Below are positions 11,107 through 22,175 of a stretch of DNA of 64,000 nucleotides, one piece after another. The notes beneath the pieces were generated by a model. The model searched no databases. It saw only the letters and a program-made list of their open reading frames with translations, and had not been told where the DNA came from. Position 1 is the first letter of the stretch. The number at the start of each line of letters is the position of its first letter. The position numbers were made by a program, and so were the translations under genes. The DNA comes from Fragum whitleyi (lineage: Eukaryota > Mollusca > Bivalvia > Cardiida > Cardiidae), in assembly GCA_948146395.1 (NCBI GenBank), contig OX411552.1:57090399-57154398 (forward strand), given 5' to 3'.

Positions 11107-11830
11107 ATAAACAAACCGGTCAACGACAAATGCAAAGTCTTCTTTGGCGACAGGTCTCAATCCTTGAGAGTCTGCGCAACTCGCAAGAACCGTCAAGGGC
11201 TTTCACATTTTGACACTATAGAAATCCATGCCATGTCATGGTTTCTAGATAAGTGCAAGAGCATGGTTGCTGATACAGTTAACAACATCGTGAAATTGAC
11301 AAGGTAAATGATTTTGGAATCAAATTGAATGAGTGTGTGGAGCAAGTTTTGAGTTACTTATAACAAACCGGTCAACGACAAATGCAAATTCTTTTATAGC
11401 GATAGGTCTAAATCCCTGAGAGTCTGCGAAACTAGCAAGAACCGTCAAGGGCTGACACATCTTGACACTTTAGAATTCCATGCCATGTCATAGTTTCTAA
11501 ATAAGTATAAGAGCACCGGTTGCTGGTACAGTTAACAACATCATGAAATTGACAAGGTGAATGATTTTGGAATCAAATTGAATGAGTGTGTGGAGCAAGT
11601 TTTGAGTTACTTATAACAAACCGGTCAACGACAAATGCAAATTCTTTTATAGCGATAGGTCTAAATCCCTGAGAGTCTGCGAAACTAGCAAGAACCGTCA
11701 AGGGCTGACACATCTTGACACTTTAGAATTCCATGCCATGTCATAGTTTCTAAATAAGTATAAGAGCACCGGTTGCTGGTACAGTTAACAACATCATGAA
11801 ATTGACAAGGTGAATGAGAATGATTTTTGA
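11107..11830 (+). repeat. Three tandem units of ~252 bp
   Basis: Units start at 'acaaaccggtcaacgacaaa' near 11111, 11363 and 11616. The last two are almost identical; the first is diverged. Each unit ends in the left end of MITE family A ('acagttaacaacatc.tgaaa'), so the MITE end was copied with the tandem unit. Confidence 0.85.
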
Positions 11831-12150
11831 ATGATTTTTTAATGAAATTGAATGAACCTGTTGAGCGAGTTTTGGGTGAATTTAATGGGGGGTAATCCAA
11901 TATCGCAAATTTTGTTCAGGATAAACAAAATAAGCGATATGTATTGCATCCCTATAATAAAATATGCATGAAAGTTCTATAAATAGCTTCCTATTTCTTC
12001 AAGAACCAATCAGACTCTTAAAATTCCAATAATGTCTGTAAAATCACGATTTGGTTCTTGCTTATTTCATTTTTTAGGTAGTTGTTAATCTAGTATTTAT
12101 AGTCATTTTGAGCGTTTTTGAATGGGTTGAGAGAGTGTTTGGAATGAATG
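11780..12150 (+). repeat. MITE family A, right end missing
   Basis: Begins 'tacagttaacaacatcatg', includes the internal palindrome 'gcaaattttgttcaggataa' plus 'acaaaataagcg', and runs to 'gtgtttggaatgaatg' near 12145, where similarity stops before the right terminal repeat. Confidence 0.65.
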
Positions 12151-12317
12151 TACCAACATTCGACTACACGTGCTAGATAGTCGAAGGGAGACAAAAAAGA
12201 AAATCTTGCAAAATATCTCTAGAGTTATCCCCATAGTGGATTGCTCTTGTGATAGTGAATACACGTGAAAAAAATCAGGCCCATAATTTCAGTAAAAAAC
12301 AAGGTTATCATCAAGTC

Positions 12318-12702
12318 CCTAGGGATCGACACTAACACCAGTCTTCGGGCCCGAGACCCGTGGATTTTTGGGAGGACTGGTAGATGTTACCATGCTGCAG
12401 GTCCTTTAGGCCTGTAGTTAATGGCAGCACTTAGTATTCAAAATCTTTCAAGTTTTGGAAAAAATGCATTTCCAATACTTATATTTTCATTTCCAAATAA
12501 AAAACATTGTTGAAAAAGAAGAAATTGATTGTCAAGAGCAATTTCTTCCTTTCCATCAATGCTTTCCCTGCAATTTATCTCCTAATTTTCTAAAATCAAA
12601 TATGGTTTCCGTGCAGGACCTGTTGTTATTAGAGAGATCATGTAATATTTGCGGCTAACAGGTCCTTCAGGCTGGCGGCAAAAAGTAGTTAGTGTCAAAC
12701 CC
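12318..12702. repeat. Possible element with inverted GACACTAAC ends
   Basis: 'cgacactaacacca' near 12328 and 'agttagtgtcaaa' near 12689 are inverted. Inside, 'caggtcctttaggc' and 'caggtccttcaggc' repeat directly. The borders are unclear. Bases 12748-12790 carry an (AAC)n microsatellite; the rest of 12702-13085 holds nothing seen. Confidence 0.35.
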
Positions 12703-13084
12703 TGGTCCCCCTACGACACCAACATTAATGCCTACGCGAACGCTAACACAACAACAACAACAACAACAACAACACCACCAACGACGACAATTACTCGAAT
12801 GTAATAACAAAAGCTCCTTTTTTTAAAAAAAGAGCATAAATAATAAATGACGAAGTTCCTCCCAACAAATTAAGGTTATATTAAATGATAATTTATGCAT
12901 TTAGCTATTGGACGAAAATACCCATTAATCTTATTTCGAAAGTCGACATTGATTTGTTAAAGCACGAGATAAAAGATCATTAAATATCCTAATATAAAAT
13001 TATTAAAACCCTTCAACTCAGTCAAAATCAAAATAAAGTTTATATAGGTTTATTGATTCTCTTTCGATTTGTTTGTGTGGAGTT

Positions 13085-13350
13085 AAACGCGGCTTTTGTA
13101 CAGTTATGTCGCACAGCTATGTGCACCTACCTATGGTTTCCTATCGTTTCTCTCACCAGCACAACACGTTTCATCTTCTGGTTACCCGATGATGTCATAT
13201 GGGCGAAATATCACTAGCCAATTGGTGGGAGATGAATGGATCGTTTTTGTCTCAATAAAATGTTGAAAGTTTGGCAAGCGGGGATTCAAACTCAAGACTC
13301 CAGGATTGACAGACCAATGTGTTACCGACTGAGCTTACGGTGCTAGGCTT
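13085..13350 (-). repeat. tRNA-derived SINE, body 1, complete
   Basis: Read on the minus strand: head 'gtaagctcagtcggtaacac' (A box) to 'gagtttgaatccccgcttgc' (B box), then 'ctcccaccaattggc', 'ggtgagagaaacgataggaa' and 'cgacataactgtacaaaagc' plus 'cgcgtttaactcc'. It is the same layout as the 48411 copy. Bases 13350-13800 hold no other feature. Confidence 0.75.
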
Positions 13351-13804
13351 ATTTCTTTCCGACTGCAAAGTTAAAGAATTAAGAGCAATGCATGGGAATG
13401 TCAACGCCCCCCCTTTTCGGGTGCTTGACACAGGCAATTGTTTCATAATCCGTTTAACCATAATACATGTATTTGTTTTTTTGTTTTTTTTTATATAAGA
13501 CGAGGCATCCAATTCTGTCTCCCGAGAGACTTTACCAGTGATCATTTGTTTAAGATTTTATCGGCTAGATAAAACTGTGATTTATTTTGATTTTTTCTCG
13601 TTTTTTACCTGATACAAAATGATACAACTCTTTCAGCATTTTAAAGTGTTTTGTCATTTTTATTACCATAAACAAGAATAACAGATTCAGTATCAACAGT
13701 TCGTTGGTTTTCGGTTGTCAGCAATCACGCGTCTGTAAGATGAAAAGAAAGAAAATAGATTTTTTTTAAATATAAGATATAAATAAAACGTGTTACCGCC
13801 ATCA

Positions 13805-14158
13805 CTACAATCAAAATACATTTGTGTGTGGAGCGAGATATGAGATATTTTAAGAAAGATTGGACAAAATAAGCGATGTTTTATTACCTTCCCTTAAAAC
13901 AAATCTACGAAATTTCCACATTGTGTATTTTTACGAACTAATGAGACGCTTTAAAATACACGCCAGCCATAAACAATAATAAGAATAATTTGATCAATTT
14001 CAATGAAGCGTTGATCGTTTTGAACGATTCCAAGTTGCTTTTAACGATTTCGGAGCGTTTTTGATTGATTTGAGTGTTTTGAGTGAAAGAATGGAGTTTT
14101 AAGCGAGCGATTAGGTTTGGTCGAAGAGAGTGTCGATTCCACGATGTTGCTAACGGTA
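13805..14158 (+). repeat. MITE family A, left end missing
   Basis: Right terminal part 'tcgattccacgatgttgcta' plus 'acggta' ends against the donor side of the broken ShK exon. Internal blocks 'ggagcgagatatgagatatt' and 'gattgatttgagtgttttgag' match the family. Confidence 0.6.
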
Positions 14159-14391
14159 GTACAACAGAGGTTGCAATGAGCGGGACAAGCCTTATCGGGC
14201 TTTATCTGGAAAACTGCCCTGCGTTCAGGATGACAAACGGTCTGAACTGTTTGCAGATAATACCGCCGCTTTGCCCGCAAGTGTATGGGCAAAGCTGGGT
14301 ATTATTTGCAAACAGTTTTTCACTATTATGTCATCCTGAACTTAGGACAGGAACAAATAGACTTGCCGAATTTCGTAAATTCAGAGTTAGC
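14159..14391 (-). pseudogene. Broken fourth ShK exon, split by a palindromic MITE
   Basis: The minus strand reads the C-terminal half of an ShK domain (PDKACPAHCNLC) followed by a GTACTA donor-like site. A 137-bp family-P hairpin (14214-14350) precedes it. Upstream of the hairpin, 'acgaaattcggcaagtct' plus 'atttgtt' resumes the sequence seen in the neighbouring intact exon (14472-14582). In this copy the second Cys codon has changed to Phe and the first Cys segment is not recognisable. Nearest paralogue: the 14472 exon, with about 80% identity over the shared part. It therefore looks like a tandem exon duplicate that has decayed. A spliced-around or cryptic use cannot be excluded. The family-A MITE abuts it at 14158. 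Confidence 0.75.
14214..14350. repeat. Palindromic MITE family P, copy 4 (inside ShK exon)
   Basis: 'ctgccctgcgttcaggatga' on the left and 'tcatcctgaacttaggacag' on the right pair. The core is 'ccgctttgcccgcaagtg'. The termini here (CTG...CAG) help define the element's limits, because the flanking exon sequence is known from its intact paralogue. The target-site duplication is not resolved. Confidence 0.85.
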
Positions 14392-14471
14392 ACGAGGTGA
14401 CATATTGGCGCGTTGCTTGACATAAATTTAAATTTTAGGTCGGAAAATAAACTTTTGGGGATGATACTTAC

Positions 14472-14582
14472 TACATAGATTACAATAAGCTGGACAGGCC
14501 TTCTTGGCTATATCTGGAAATCTGGTACAAATAGACTGGCCGAATTTCGTACAATCATCATGGTTCACACAGGTTGGGTGGG
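14472..14582 (-). CDS. ShK-domain exon (third intact ShK module)
   Basis: A 111-nt exon between an acceptor (cattctccag) and a GTAAGT donor. It starts with two bases and ends with one base of split codons, so it is symmetric and in the same phase as the other ShK exons. It encodes six cysteines spaced C-x5-C-x7-C-x10-C-x3-C-x2-C, with FPDIAKKACPAYCNLC at its end. The (R/T)FPD(I/L)A...C..(T/Y)C.(L)C pattern is typical of ShK/ShKT modules, 35-40-residue disulfide-rich extracellular domains found in secreted enzymes, matrix proteins and some venom peptides. It lies 743 nt downstream of the 15325 exon on the same strand. Whether the protein is an enzyme accessory, matrix or toxin-like product cannot be told from the exons in this window. 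Confidence 0.8.
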
Positions 14583-15193
14583 CTGGAGAATGAACAAATA
14601 CTCGCGACGTTGTTGTTATTGCTGTGTAATTCAATGAGGGGTTACAGAGTTCGAATAAATGCCTTGACCTAGATTAACTATAACGGAATGCATGGAATAA
14701 TTTCGCGAATCTAATAAATACAAAAAAAAGTCCTTGAAACAAAGATTGATTGGTGTATTTTTGACAATTCATTCAGTGCAGACATACATTTGAAATTATA
14801 TGATATTTTAGTCAAGACAAAAATTAAAAAGCCATGTTTAAGGTGCATTTTTGGGATCAAAAGTCCTTGAAAGCTGTCGTTTTTTGTGTATAAAAATGTG
14901 TGTGTGTGAAAATATAACAGACTTAGGCTCACACTTTACGCGTCAACGCCTAAATTTAAACGCGTTTAACGAGTACCCATTCACTTTAAACGGTTGCTTT
15001 GCTAAAATTGTATTTACTAAACACCAGTTTATATAATTAAGCGATTGCTTTTGTTGGTCCTTCTAATGATCGCTTTACAAGATAACGCTTGTAAAGCTTC
15101 CACAAAAATAGCGAATAAAAGCATTCAATACTTGTAAAGCGAACAATAAAAAGGCAACAAAAGCAATTACTCTATCGCCAAACACTCAAGGAT

Positions 15194-15258
15194 GAAGAAA
15201 AGTATTACTTGATATATGTAGTCTTAAACACTACATATATTAAGTAATGCTTTTCTTC
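15194..15258. repeat. Perfect-stem inverted repeat in ShK intron
   Basis: 'gaagaaaagtattacttgat' plus 'atatgtag' pairs with 'ctacatat' plus 'attaagtaatgcttttcttc', with a 7-nt loop region 'tcttaaa'. It is a 28-nt stem, 67 nt downstream of the ShK exon donor in the transcribed direction. It is probably a MITE remnant. The rest of 14583-15324 shows nothing else clear. Confidence 0.75.
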
Positions 15259-15324
15259 AGCAATCGCTATTGGATTATGTTTGAGTGATAACTAAATGCA
15301 TGTAAAAATACTCTGAATACATAC

Positions 15325-15426
15325 GACAAAGACCACAAGTCCTCTGACAGTATTGTTTGGCCAACGTTGGGAATGTTTGGCAGTCTAAGTTGTGACACTG
15401 TGTATATGCCATATGATCTTGACAAT
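15325..15426 (-). CDS. ShK-domain exon (second intact ShK module)
   Basis: A 102-nt exon flanked by 'ttctttaag' and GTATGT. The phase is identical to the other ShK exons (two bases in, one base out). The six cysteines are spaced C-x8-C-x4-C-x10-C-x3-C-x2-C; it begins CQDHMAYTQC and ends FPTLAKQYCQRTCGLC. This exactly matches the spacing of the 29416 exon. Joining in frame to 29416-29517 upstream and 14472-14582 downstream is possible without a frameshift. The intron towards 29416 is about 14 kb and full of repeats. The domain call rests on spacing and the FP..A..YC..TC..C signature. Gene structure beyond these exons is inferred. Confidence 0.82.
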
Positions 15427-16294
15427 CTTAAAGAAAAGGAATAAGCAATAAGCAATAACAACTTCAAGAAGAATCTTTGTATGATTCTCTTTGTTTTTTA
15501 ACTTCTTCTTATTCAAATTTTATCTTATTACAGTAAGATATATCGACGGCAGTTGTATCAATATCTTAAAGATAGTGATGTCATTACGAAATATTCAGAT
15601 ATAGGTTTTGTTATTGTTGAACTGTTATCTTTATCATTATTATTATTATTATAAGGAGCTTTCTCTCTTGAATTTATTCAAGAATAAAGGAAAAAGAAAA
15701 GGAGAGAGAAAGAAAAAAGTTAACAGGAAACATTGATTACTAGCCAAAATTTTACAATTATCCCGATTATCAAGATTTTGATTGATATCGTACAAGTCGT
15801 GGCTTAAATCTGTCGCCATACTTATAATCCATGACATTTAATAAGTATGGCGGCACATTTCTACCATAGTATTAGATAAGTTAACAGTCTGAAATGAAAG
15901 AAGTGAAACGAAAATCTTTTCTTTTTTCTACCTCTTTTCTGTTACTTTTTAAATTCCAGTCTTAAAATTTGTAGAGTTTCATCACATCTAAAAGTGGTTG
16001 TGAAATGATATGAAACTATCCTATATGGTTAATAATATCATACCAAGAATATTGCTCTCTGTTAAGAAATACATTGAGGAACTTAGATTGGTGAATTAAG
16101 CACTGGGACTTATTCCATAAATCTTACTTGTTATCAGTTAAAAGCCGTTACTCCCGGGTTTTTATTTCTTTAAATGGACAACCAGGGATTGGAGCTGGCA
16201 CTTTATGGCCTGTTTTATCCTCTGTACAATAGTTTCACGGAATTGCTTAGAGTCAGTGTCTAGTTCGTCTTGGGATCTCATTTTGGGTTTTGAA
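15427..16294. other. ShK-gene intron, no recognisable feature
   Basis: AT-rich sequence. A polypurine block (15666-15720) gives a spurious ORF. A 'aagtatggcg' inverted pair lies at 15816-15855. Nothing else is supported. Confidence 0.5.
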
Positions 16295-16647
16295 TACAGT
16301 CAATATTGCTCAAGCAACCACCTCTATTAAGCGACCACTTTTCTTAAGCGATCATGATAAAGTCCTATCAGTGTAAGCAAAATCCACGAAAAAGTGAACA
16401 TTCTTAAATGGATTTTTTTTTATTATCGAAACTTATGATGTTGGAACTCATTAGAATCATCTCAACGAGACGATTCTACTGGGTCCAAACACCATAGGAT
16501 TCAGTAAAAATTACACAATATTGCATATATGCTATCAAAGTGACCAGTATTGTTTACCATGAAATGCTGTTTTAAGGGACCATTTTCATAAGCGACCACT
16601 TTCTTTTGGTCCCCAAAGCGGCCGCTTAACACAAGTTTTACTTGTAT
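16295..16647 (+). repeat. MITE family D, copy 1
   Basis: Starts 'tacagtcaatattgctcaag', includes 'gcgaccactttt', the internal palindrome 'ttagaatcatctcaacgaga' plus 'cgattctac', then 'ggtccccaaagcggccgctt' and 'caagttttacttgta'. The same order occurs at 49706-50052, and a truncated copy at 30689-30885. Confidence 0.8.
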
Positions 16648-17382
16648 ATTTTGTTTATTTCAGAAACACTGTTAAACATGAACTTGCAACACGATTCTAG
16701 ACAGTTCAATTTTTGAAGAAGATACAAATGAATTATGTTATTATGTAATATGCAGTTGGTAACGTTGTATGGTAAAACATGCAACAAAATTTTGAACTTG
16801 TAGAGCGTTTACACTTTGGCAGGTGCGAAAAATCAGATATGTAAAAGCATGTCTATCTTTTTGTGTTTACACTGTATGCTTTTACATTTACAATTCAGTT
16901 GACCTCGGTAATGACTGACAGTTATTTCTACGGTCAAATAGTGTATTATATTACCGGAATGATGAGGAATTGTTTTATCACTCACCGCAGCAAATTCAGA
17001 CATTGAAAACTATTTCAATTAATTAATTTGGATCTTTTCTCCTGTTAAAATTCTTGTTAATCTTAGACATAAGGAGAATATTCATTGTATTTAATATTTC
17101 TGTAATCAATCAATCAATCGATCTCTTTGCTAGACATTTGCTTCCCAGTATATTTTATCTTGATTTGAAATTAAGGCTTAAAGTGATTAATGTATTCAAT
17201 GATGCTTTTCAGCTCAAATAAATGGATTTCAGACCGGTTATCTTTTAAAGAAGTTGTGAATGAAGATTTTTAAAAATAACTTGGATTTTGCCAAAATATG
17301 AAGTAAAAACGTTAGTAGAAAATGAGACTATTATCATCGACTATTTCTATTGATCTTTTTATGTGAACTTTCCAATTAACAC
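16648..17382. other. Intronic sequence with no supported feature
   Basis: AT-rich. An (AATC)n tract 'aatcaatcaatcaatcgatc' is at 17103-17122. No exon or element was identified. Confidence 0.5.
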
Positions 17383-17505
17383 AGGCAATTGTTTCATAAT
17401 ACGAATTTTGTGTCAGGAATCTATTGTAAGGTGCTCCAGTCGCTGCGATATAACTGAAAAAAATGTTGAAAGCGGCGTAAAACTCCATTCAATAATTCAA
17501 TCAAT
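17383..17505 (+). repeat. SINE body-1 3' fragment
   Basis: 'gtcaggaatctattgtaagg', 'tgctccagtcgctgcgatat' and 'gttgaaagcggcgtaaaact' match the SINE 3' end, followed by the typical 'attcaatcaattc' tail. Confidence 0.65.
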
Positions 17506-17539
17506 TCACATTCAACGTGTCATGACTCGGATGTGTAAC

Positions 17540-17684
17540 TTTAGCCGTGTTGTGTATAAGAGGTGTTTCTACTGCCTTGCCGTACAATCAAGCTTTTATA
17601 TGGAAGTGGAAGAACACTTGCATTTGGACAAAAAGGTCCCTGGTTCGAATCCAAACGGAGTTACACACATATTTGCGGGTTACA
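17540..17684 (+). mobile_element. Solo LTR of the TRIM family
   Basis: 145 bp, co-linear with the 146-bp LTRs at 33163-33565: 'tttagccgtgttgtgtataa', 'ctactgccttgccgtacaat', then a tRNA-like stretch 'cttgcatttggac...ggtccctggttcgaatcc', and the end 'atttgcgggttaca'. It is flanked directly by a 4-bp repeat, taac (17536-17539 and 17685-17688). That supports integration as an LTR element followed by loss of the internal part. It is clearly older than the 33-kb copy. Confidence 0.85.
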
Positions 17685-17689
17685 TAACT

Positions 17690-18189
17690 GATACGTTACC
17701 ACCTATTTTTCTTTAGGTTAACACGATTAAGGATCGAAAGACTCTTATTTTAAACGTGGTCCTAACTTATATAGTGCGGTTTTATTAACTTGAATCTGAC
17801 CCCTGCTATTTAGATGAATAAAAATATGATTATTCCTACTTGGCTTTGCACATGCTTTCATAGGAATGACTAACAACCGATATTGAATGTATTATACATT
17901 TTGTTTATTGATAAAATATGTCGGTAATTAATATTTAAGCATTTTTTCCACAGAGGTCAAAGTTGGGTCAAATTAACCAGGCTATACCATTTCTTAATCA
18001 ATGCATTAGAGAGGGAGGCAATGGATTCTAACTACAAGCCATATAATAGACTACCGGGCAATAATAAAGTCCTACTGGACCTATGGAAAACCTATTCGAG
18101 AGGTTAAAATGATATAATATATACTAAAAGGTGTTCAAATAAAAGCAAATACATGTATTGTAACCAAAATTAACATCTGTGTGGACTAG
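17690..18189. other. Intronic sequence, nothing recognised
   Basis: AT-rich with no ORF, palindrome or repeat copy that I could match elsewhere in the window. Confidence 0.4.
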
Positions 18190-18305
18190 GGCTCTGTCTG
18201 TTAAGTGTCCTGTCCAACCAAATACACTTCTTGCCTACGGTATGGATCGAACCTACCACCATTAGATTACGAGTCGAGCACGGTGAGCACTTAACCGAAG
18301 AGCCA
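18190..18305 (-). repeat. tRNA-derived SINE fragment, body 2
   Basis: On the minus strand: 'tggctcttcggttaagtgct' (A-box region) to 'gtaggttcgatccataccgt' (B box), then 'gtatttggttggacaggaca' plus 'cttaacag', resembling the body after the 8527 head. Confidence 0.55.
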
Positions 18306-18371
18306 GATTGTTTTCAATAAAGGAATAAAACAAGTGTTGTGTGACATTGGCCCTGAATTGATTGTTTCCAG

Positions 18372-18790
18372 TATACTCATTCGGAACATCGCTCGGACTT
18401 TTCCGTAAACTGGAAAGCCTTGGTTATAAGTGTAGTAATTTTTGGTCATTTTTAGGTGATTCGGTTTCTAGTGGTACTTCGGTTATCTAATACTCGTTAA
18501 GAAAATCACAATTTATTAATTCTTTCCGATCATCTGTCAATAAATTTCGGGCATATAATAATTTGATAACAAAACGCAGTAACATACTGCGTTTTGTTAT
18601 CAAATTATAATATGGCCACTTTTTGTCTTTCCTTGAATTCGTTTTATGCATCGTCATCCTTAGAAGGGTCGTAGATGTTTGTGACGTCATATAAACTCAC
18701 GTACGAAATGACGCGCTTTCATGGCAGCGGCCCTATTATTCCCGAGGTCTATTCCGTAGAATCGCCGAGGGTTCCCGATTGCAGTATATT
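18372..18790 (+). repeat. ~400-bp direct repeat, left copy
   Basis: 'attcggaacatcgctcggac' to 'gaggtctattccgtagaatc' plus 'gccgagggttcccgattg' is repeated in the same order at 19452-19827. Shared blocks include 'gtagtaatttttggtc' and 'gtgacgtcatataaac'. This copy contains an extra hairpin at 18556-18610 ('aatttgataacaaaacgcag' paired with 'ctgcgttttgttatcaaatt'). Confidence 0.8.
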
Positions 18791-18924
18791 ATTACTTTGC
18801 GATCTTCTGCGACCACATTTGATCGACATCTGTAAATTCTAAATGTTATGTCAGCGCCCATAGGGTTAAGGAGGTAGAAATAAATAGAACCTTTCATTAA
18901 TTTTGCGCCAACCCATCAACACAC

Positions 18925-19212
18925 TCGTCAATGCCTAATATCTATACAAAAGCATGCACTAAGGTTCGCCAATGCCTAATATCTATACAAAAAAAATGCA
19001 CTAAGGTTCGTCAATGCCTAATATCTATACAAAAGCATGCACTAAGGTTCGTCAATGCCTAATATCTATACAAAAGCATGCACTAAGGTTCGCCAATGCC
19101 TAATATCTATACAAAATCATACATTAAGGTTCGCCAATGCCTAATATCTATACAAAAAATGCACTAAGGTTCGCCAATGCCTAATATCTATACAAAATCA
19201 TATATTAAGGCA
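18925..19212 (+). repeat. Minisatellite, ~45-bp unit, about 6-7 copies
   Basis: The unit contains 'gccaatgcctaatatctata' plus 'caaaagcatgcactaaggtt'. Copies vary in an A-run (caaaagcatg, caaaaaaaatg, caaaatcata). The array lies between the two ~400-bp direct repeats. Confidence 0.9.
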
Positions 19213-19385
19213 GTGGACCCGTAATAGATCTGTAACTTTTTGGCAGTCATGAACTTTAAACAGTGTTAACCGAGGTTTCCCAATAATCTTTATTAGGAAA
19301 CCTTGGTTAACATTGTGAAAGACCATGTGGTCCACAATGTTGCGGAACTATTTCGGTTCCACAACCTTAAGTCAATTATGGTTGG
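19205..19385. repeat. MITE family G, copy 1
   Basis: 'attaaggcagtggacccgta' and 'tcggttccacaacctt' are inverted ends. The inner hairpin 'gttaaccgaggtttcc' / 'ggaaaccttggttaac' is at 19265-19312. A related copy lies at 53540-53665. Confidence 0.6.
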
Positions 19386-19451
19386 CCCCCCCCTCCCTCC
19401 TAATCATCGGCTCTATGTCGAGAAGACTTCGGAAGACATTGTCATTTATCT

Positions 19452-19827
19452 TATCATTCGGAACATCGCTCGGACATTTCCGTAAACTGGAAAGTACCTC
19501 GGACGTAAGTGTAGTAATTTTTGGTCCATTTTTAGGTAATTCGGCTCCTGGTGGTACTTTGGTTAATACGCTTGAAGAAAAGCAAATTCCTTTAATGCTT
19601 TCAGATCGTCTGTAGAGATTATCTTGGCATATCAAGAACACTACGTTTTGTTTTCAAATCATAGTATGCCCGATTTTTGCCTTACGTAGATTTTGTTTTT
19701 TGCAGCGTCCTTCTCAGTTATATTCGTGACGTCATATAAACCCTCGTGCGAAATGACGCGCTTTCATGGCTGCGCCCGTATTATGCCAGAGGTCTATTCC
19801 GTAGAATCGCCGAGGGTTCCCGATTGT
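19452..19827 (+). repeat. ~400-bp direct repeat, right copy
   Basis: Matches 18372-18790 block by block but lacks the 18556-18610 hairpin insertion. Ends 'gccgagggttcccgattg', exactly where MITE family C begins. Confidence 0.8.
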
Positions 19828-20110
19828 TATCTTATAACTATACAAATATGCATGTGATAAGATCTCGTGTGATATTTTATTATGATATCAGATATCATAT
19901 GGTTATCTTTAGAACAGTGACATATTGCGGTTATTGTTTTAGAAACTTGCATTTCTGTAAGAAACATCGATTAAAACAAGAACAAGGCAATGGAGGTTAT
20001 AAGATAAACATAAAACGTACTGAGTGAATTGAATAAAAATATCTAACTTGGTTGTGGGAATTGATAATTATCCCCGCAGAGCCTCTTCAATAATCAATTC
20101 CCCCAACCTC
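19828..20110 (+). repeat. MITE family C, copy 2
   Basis: 'ttatcttataactatacaaa' at the left, then 'gtttagaaacttgcatttc'-type, 'aggttataagataaacataa', 'atatctaacttggttgtggg', 'cctcgtaagatttgttc' at the right. Confidence 0.7.
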
Positions 20111-20124
20111 GTAAGATTTGTTCT

Positions 20125-20430
20125 CTCAAGCCCATGATGACATTGACCATTTTCAACAGGATAACGCCCAGCCCATGCTGCAAGGTTGACACAGGATTTT
20201 CTGAGAGACAATAGTATCAATGCACTTCCTTGGTCTACCTTATCGTCCGATCCCAATCCAATGGAGCATGTGTGGGATCAATAAGGACGCGCAAAGTATG
20301 ACGGTCGACGTCAAATTGGGAACCGCAAGCAGCTCATCCAGGCTCTAATGGGCGATTGGCAGGCCATCCCCAAATTCCGTATACAGCGTTTGATAAGGAG
20401 CATGCGGCGAATTACTGCAGAACCTTAGGC
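20125..20430 (+). pseudogene. Tc1-like transposase C-terminal remnant
   Basis: Conceptual translation with one frame change gives QQDNA, then RPHAARLTQDFLRDN, LPWSTLSSDPNPMEHVWDQ, a stop, and QALMGDWQAIPKFRIQRLIRSMRR. QDNARPH...DFL...LPWP..SPDLNPIEH.WD and the IP...I..LI.SM block are signatures of Tc1-family DDE transposases (second Asp and third acidic region). The N-terminal half is missing, a frameshift lies near 20148, and a stop replaces the codon after the WDQ motif, so it is dead. It abuts the right end of a family C MITE. Confidence 0.8.
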
Positions 20431-20705
20431 AAATGGTGGCCATACCCGTTACCGATGTGAGTGACTTTTTGTTTTAAGGTTACTGTCTTTAAATATAGAA
20501 GATAGGACGTTTTCTCCTGGCCACTGAATAAATACCTATGGTAAACTTTTCTTTACATCTCATTGTTTATAAATGTGCCAATATTGTTGCAGTAAATAAT
20601 ATATTCGATGATAAATGGACATTGGTGGCTACTCTCTTATGACGCTAAGTATAAATCGATATTACGCTGAAACAAACAATTATCATCTATCTCAATTTGA
20701 TGTCA

Positions 20706-21585
<880 letters not shown>

Positions 21586-22175
21586 TAGATGAACGCACTT
21601 GTGTGGCTTATCAGCACTGAGGTTTCGGGAAAAGGTTGGTTTTTATTTGAAAATTATATGTTTTTTGACGGCTATCTGGTTATGAATATTTAATAAGCTT
21701 ATTTAAAAAGCATTAAAAATAATATTTTCTATTATACTAACTTAGAAAGTATTCCAGTGTTAGCAATATAACTAGAAGGGAAAATTAGATTAAATAAATA
21801 ATACTCGATTTATATCATCTTACAGAAGAGAAAAATACAGAAAATTTAAATTGATATTCTTGAAAATTAAATTTTTGTCATAAAATTAAGACTATAAATA
21901 AATATACCCTCTAGTAATAGTCGTTCACAAATAAAATACAATTTTATCAGCTATTGCTTTAATCCGCGGATTAGCTGTGAGGGTTAAACAGAAGGGCCGT
22001 TCACCAATCAATAATCCATTTTTTTCTGTCCGTAGGGAGTTCGACCCCAGTGAAACGCTAGTTTGTAGACTTTGCCAAATTAAAATAAATGATATTGATG
22101 GTCTATCTTTCTTATATTAGTTAAATTTTGATTAATTTCCAATTTACTGACGGTAAAAATAATGAAAAATGCAAT

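Noticed and set aside
17363..17716. 117-codon ORF
   Set aside because: Overlaps a SINE 3' end and the solo LTR; chance frame.
18925..19212. Regularly spaced repeats resembling a CRISPR array
   Set aside because: Units are contiguous with no unique spacers; eukaryotic context; it is a minisatellite.
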